NCBI RefSeq assembly: GCF_017315725.1
Contig: NZ_JAFLRG010000002.1
Span: 682,001-746,000, forward strand
Source: Trinickia acidisoli
Lineage (GTDB): Bacteria; Pseudomonadota; Gammaproteobacteria; Burkholderiales; Burkholderiaceae
Direction of reading: 5' to 3'
DNA: 64,000 bases
Below the pieces are notes generated by a model. The model made no database searches and had not been told where the DNA came from. It saw only the letters and a list, made by a program, of their open reading frames with translations. Positions 62,098-64,000 of this stretch are shown one piece after another (position 1 is the first letter of the stretch; every line of letters begins with the position of its first letter). Both the position numbers and the translations under genes were made by a program.

Positions 62098-62409
62098 CTA
62101 TCGCCGCACACCTTCCCGCTTGGCCGCGCGCCGGTCGACGCGCGCCATCAACGCCGATGAAAACGCGGCCATGCGCAGCAGCCGGCGCTTGGCCGTCACA
62201 TCGCGCGCGATGCTCGCCGGAGGATTCGGTTGATAAGCCCAAAACAGCGCGAGCAGCCAGCCGACGACGGTCCAGCCGACGCACGCATTGAATAGCGCGA
62301 GCGTGAAGATGTCGTGGCGTTTGCGATGATCTGCGACGATGGCCGGCAAAAAGTAAATCGCCAGCGCAAACACCACCTCGACGATTTGTAGGGAGATTCG
62401 GCCCAACAT
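62098..62409 (-). CDS. Superinfection immunity-family membrane protein
   Basis: A 103-residue protein with two membrane helices (about 5-25 and 40-62) and a basic C-terminal tail. The pattern L-P-A-I-V-A-D-H-R-K-R-H followed by L-F-N-A-C-V-G-W-T-V-V-G-W matches the T4 Imm-like superinfection immunity family, which blocks phage DNA injection in T4. Bacterial chromosomal members are common and of unknown role. It ends 45 bp from the convergent DUF2158 gene. Confidence 0.8.
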   Translation of the reverse strand: MLGRISLQIVEVVFALAIYFLPAIVADHRKRHDIFTLALFNACVGWTVVGWLLALFWAYQPNPPASIARDVTAKRRLLRMAAFSSALMARVDRRAAKREGVRR

Positions 62410-62536
62410 GATGCGTGCCTCGAGGGTGGGGTGTGACTAATTGTCGCGCTTTCTACGATTTTTTGCTGAGCGCGGCTTGCCGTGTGTTGCCGCAATCGGA
62501 CTATCATGTGCGCTTTGACTGCCACAGCCGATCGCC

Positions 62537-63997
62537 ATGACCGCACTTGATGCGAAGCAGCAAAAGACCGCCGTCGATCAAACCGCATTGATTGAGTACG
62601 TCGAGCGTAAGTGGAATGAAGAGATCGTTCCCGCGCTGACCGATTACATCGCGATTCCCGCCAAGAGTCCCGCCTTCGATGCCGACTGGGAAAAGCATGG
62701 ATACCTCGAACGCGTCGTTGCCGATGCGGCGAGTTGGGCACAGGCGCAGCGGGTGCACGGGCTCAAGCTCGAGATCGTGCGTTTGCCGGGGCGCACGCCC
62801 GTCATCTTCTTCGAGACGCCGGCTACGCGCTCGGGCAGCACCGATACCGTGGTGCTCTACGGTCACCTCGACAAGCAACCCGAGTTCGACGGATGGCGTA
62901 AGGACCTCGGCCCTTGGACGCCCAAATACGACGACGGCAAGCTGTATGGCCGCGGCGGCGCGGACGACGGCTACGCGATCTATGCGAGCCTGTGCGCGCT
63001 CGGTGCGCTCGACGCGCAGGGCGTCGAGCGGCCCCGCTGCGTCGGGATCATCGAGACCTGCGAGGAATCGGGCAGCTACGATTTGCTTCCCTATGTCGAT
63101 GCGCTGCGCGAGCGGTTGGGTACCGTCGGGCTCGTCGTTTGCCTCGATTCGGGCGCCGGCAATTACGATCAGCTTTGGTTGACCACGTCGCTGCGCGGTC
63201 TCGTAGGCGGCTCGCTCGAAGTGCAGGTGCTCGACGAGGGCATTCATTCGGGCACCTATGGCGGCATCGTCCCGTCGAGCTTTCGCGTCATGCGCCAATT
63301 GTTCGAACGGCTCGAGGATGCCGCGACGGGCAATTTGCTGCCCGCCGAGTTTCACTGCGAGATTCCGCACAGCCGTCAGATCGAAGCGCGCGCGGCCGCG
63401 GCCATTCTCGGCGATGAGGTATGGAAGACTTCGCCGTGGGCGTGCGGGCAGGACGGCAAGCCCGTGTTGCCCGTGACGACCGATCCCTACGAAGCGTTGC
63501 TCAATGCGACCTGGCGGCCTTCGCTTTCGGTGACGGGCGCGCAAGGGCTGCCTGCGCTCGAGAGTGCGGGCAACGTGCTGCGTCCGCGCACGGCGTTCAA
63601 GTTGTCGCTGCGCTTGCCGGCGCTCGTCGACGCGGCGCGTGCGGTGGCGGATCTCAAGGCGTTGCTCGAAGTCGATCCGCCCTATAACGCCAAGGTGACG
63701 TTCAAGCCGGAAGCCGCCGCCTACGGCTGGAATGCGCCCGAGCTCGCGCCTTGGCTCGCTCGGGCGGTCAACGATGCATCGCGCGCCCAGTTCGGAGCCG
63801 ATTGCGCATCTATTGGGCAAGGCGGCACGATTCCGTTGATGAACGTGTTGCAGGAAGGGTTTCCGAAATCGCAGTTCGTTGTCTGCGGCGTGCTCGGGCC
63901 GAAATCGAACGCCCATGGTCCCAACGAATTCCTGCACGTCCCATTTGCCAAGAAGTTGACGGCGGCGATGGCACAGGTGATCGCGACTGCACCTTGA
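62537..63997 (+). CDS. M20-family dipeptidase/metallopeptidase
   Basis: A 486-residue cytosolic zinc peptidase. Metal ligands: H110 in Y-G-H-L-D, D143 in G-R-G-G-A-D-D, E176-E177 in E-T-C-E-E-S, and a C-terminal histidine in N-E-F-L-H. A lid domain spans about 210-370. The size and sequence resemble carnosinase-type dipeptidases. The gene is complete, ending 3 bp before the window's end. Confidence 0.9.
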   Translation: MTALDAKQQKTAVDQTALIEYVERKWNEEIVPALTDYIAIPAKSPAFDADWEKHGYLERVVADAASWAQAQRVHGLKLEIVRLPGRTPVIFFETPATRSGSTDTVVLYGHLDKQPEFDGWRKDLGPWTPKYDDGKLYGRGGADDGYAIYASLCALGALDAQGVERPRCVGIIETCEESGSYDLLPYVDALRERLGTVGLVVCLDSGAGNYDQLWLTTSLRGLVGGSLEVQVLDEGIHSGTYGGIVPSSFRVMRQLFERLEDAATGNLLPAEFHCEIPHSRQIEARAAAAILGDEVWKTSPWACGQDGKPVLPVTTDPYEALLNATWRPSLSVTGAQGLPALESAGNVLRPRTAFKLSLRLPALVDAARAVADLKALLEVDPPYNAKVTFKPEAAAYGWNAPELAPWLARAVNDASRAQFGADCASIGQGGTIPLMNVLQEGFPKSQFVVCGVLGPKSNAHGPNEFLHVPFAKKLTAAMAQVIATAP

Positions 63998-64000
63998 CTC

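Overview
The window is about 63% GC, densely packed, and reads as chromosome of a Burkholderiaceae beta-proteobacterium (Burkholderia, Paraburkholderia or Trinickia type). The main evidence is a ceoR/bpeT-llpE-RND efflux locus, a 1,619-residue NAD-glutamate dehydrogenase, DUF4148, DUF3562 and DUF2866-like small proteins, an FrcBCA-type sugar transporter and a beta-proteobacterial bcs cellulose locus. I saw no rRNA, tRNA, CRISPR array, insertion sequence or intact prophage.

Layout. Bases 1-3.3 kb hold small hypotheticals and an AstE-like deacylase. Bases 3.4-7.2 kb hold a minus-strand GABA-type catabolic group (gabT, gabD and a basic amino acid binding protein). Bases 7.5-9.3 kb hold an M14 carboxypeptidase translationally coupled to an alpha/beta hydrolase. 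Bases 9.4-17 kb hold the large glutamate dehydrogenase and a YbiO-like mechanosensitive channel, separated by a perfect 9-bp x 8 repeat. A purine nucleoside permease and a DUF4148 protein follow. Bases 18.7-26.9 kb are the efflux locus: a divergent LysR regulator, llpE, then adaptor, pump and outer-membrane lipoprotein. Bases 27-29.4 kb are accessory: an orphan DUF2384 antitoxin-like protein and a lower-GC, His-rich 612-residue protein that looks secreted or effector-like. Bases 29.6-33.8 kb carry a fructose-type ABC transporter with a ROK regulator. Bases 34-36.9 kb carry a LysR regulator, flhDC and dgkA.

Bases 37.3-52.1 kb are one nine-gene cellulose operon in the order bcsB-Z-C-E-F-Q-A-G-R, mostly joined by ATGA overlaps. 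It predicts export of phosphoethanolamine-modified cellulose under c-di-GMP control: PilZ domain on BcsA, RxGD motif on BcsE. It meets a convergent cyanide-insensitive bd-type oxidase operon (cioA, cioB, DUF2474) at 52.1-54.7 kb. The remainder (55-64 kb) holds a DUF3562 protein, a decayed glutamine-synthetase-family gene, a receiver-only response regulator, a PAS hybrid histidine kinase, a glutathione S-transferase, a NERD-nuclease/SF1-helicase protein, a 580-bp AT-rich palindrome-rich gap with an FNR-type box, a DUF2158 protein, a superinfection-immunity-family protein and an M20 peptidase.

No wholly new multi-gene system is proven. The best leads are the His-rich accessory protein, the palindrome cluster and FNR-type box at 61.2-61.6 kb, the cysteine in place of the nucleophile serine in LlpE, the bcs gene order with bcsR last, and several short tandem repeats placed at gene starts or operon junctions.
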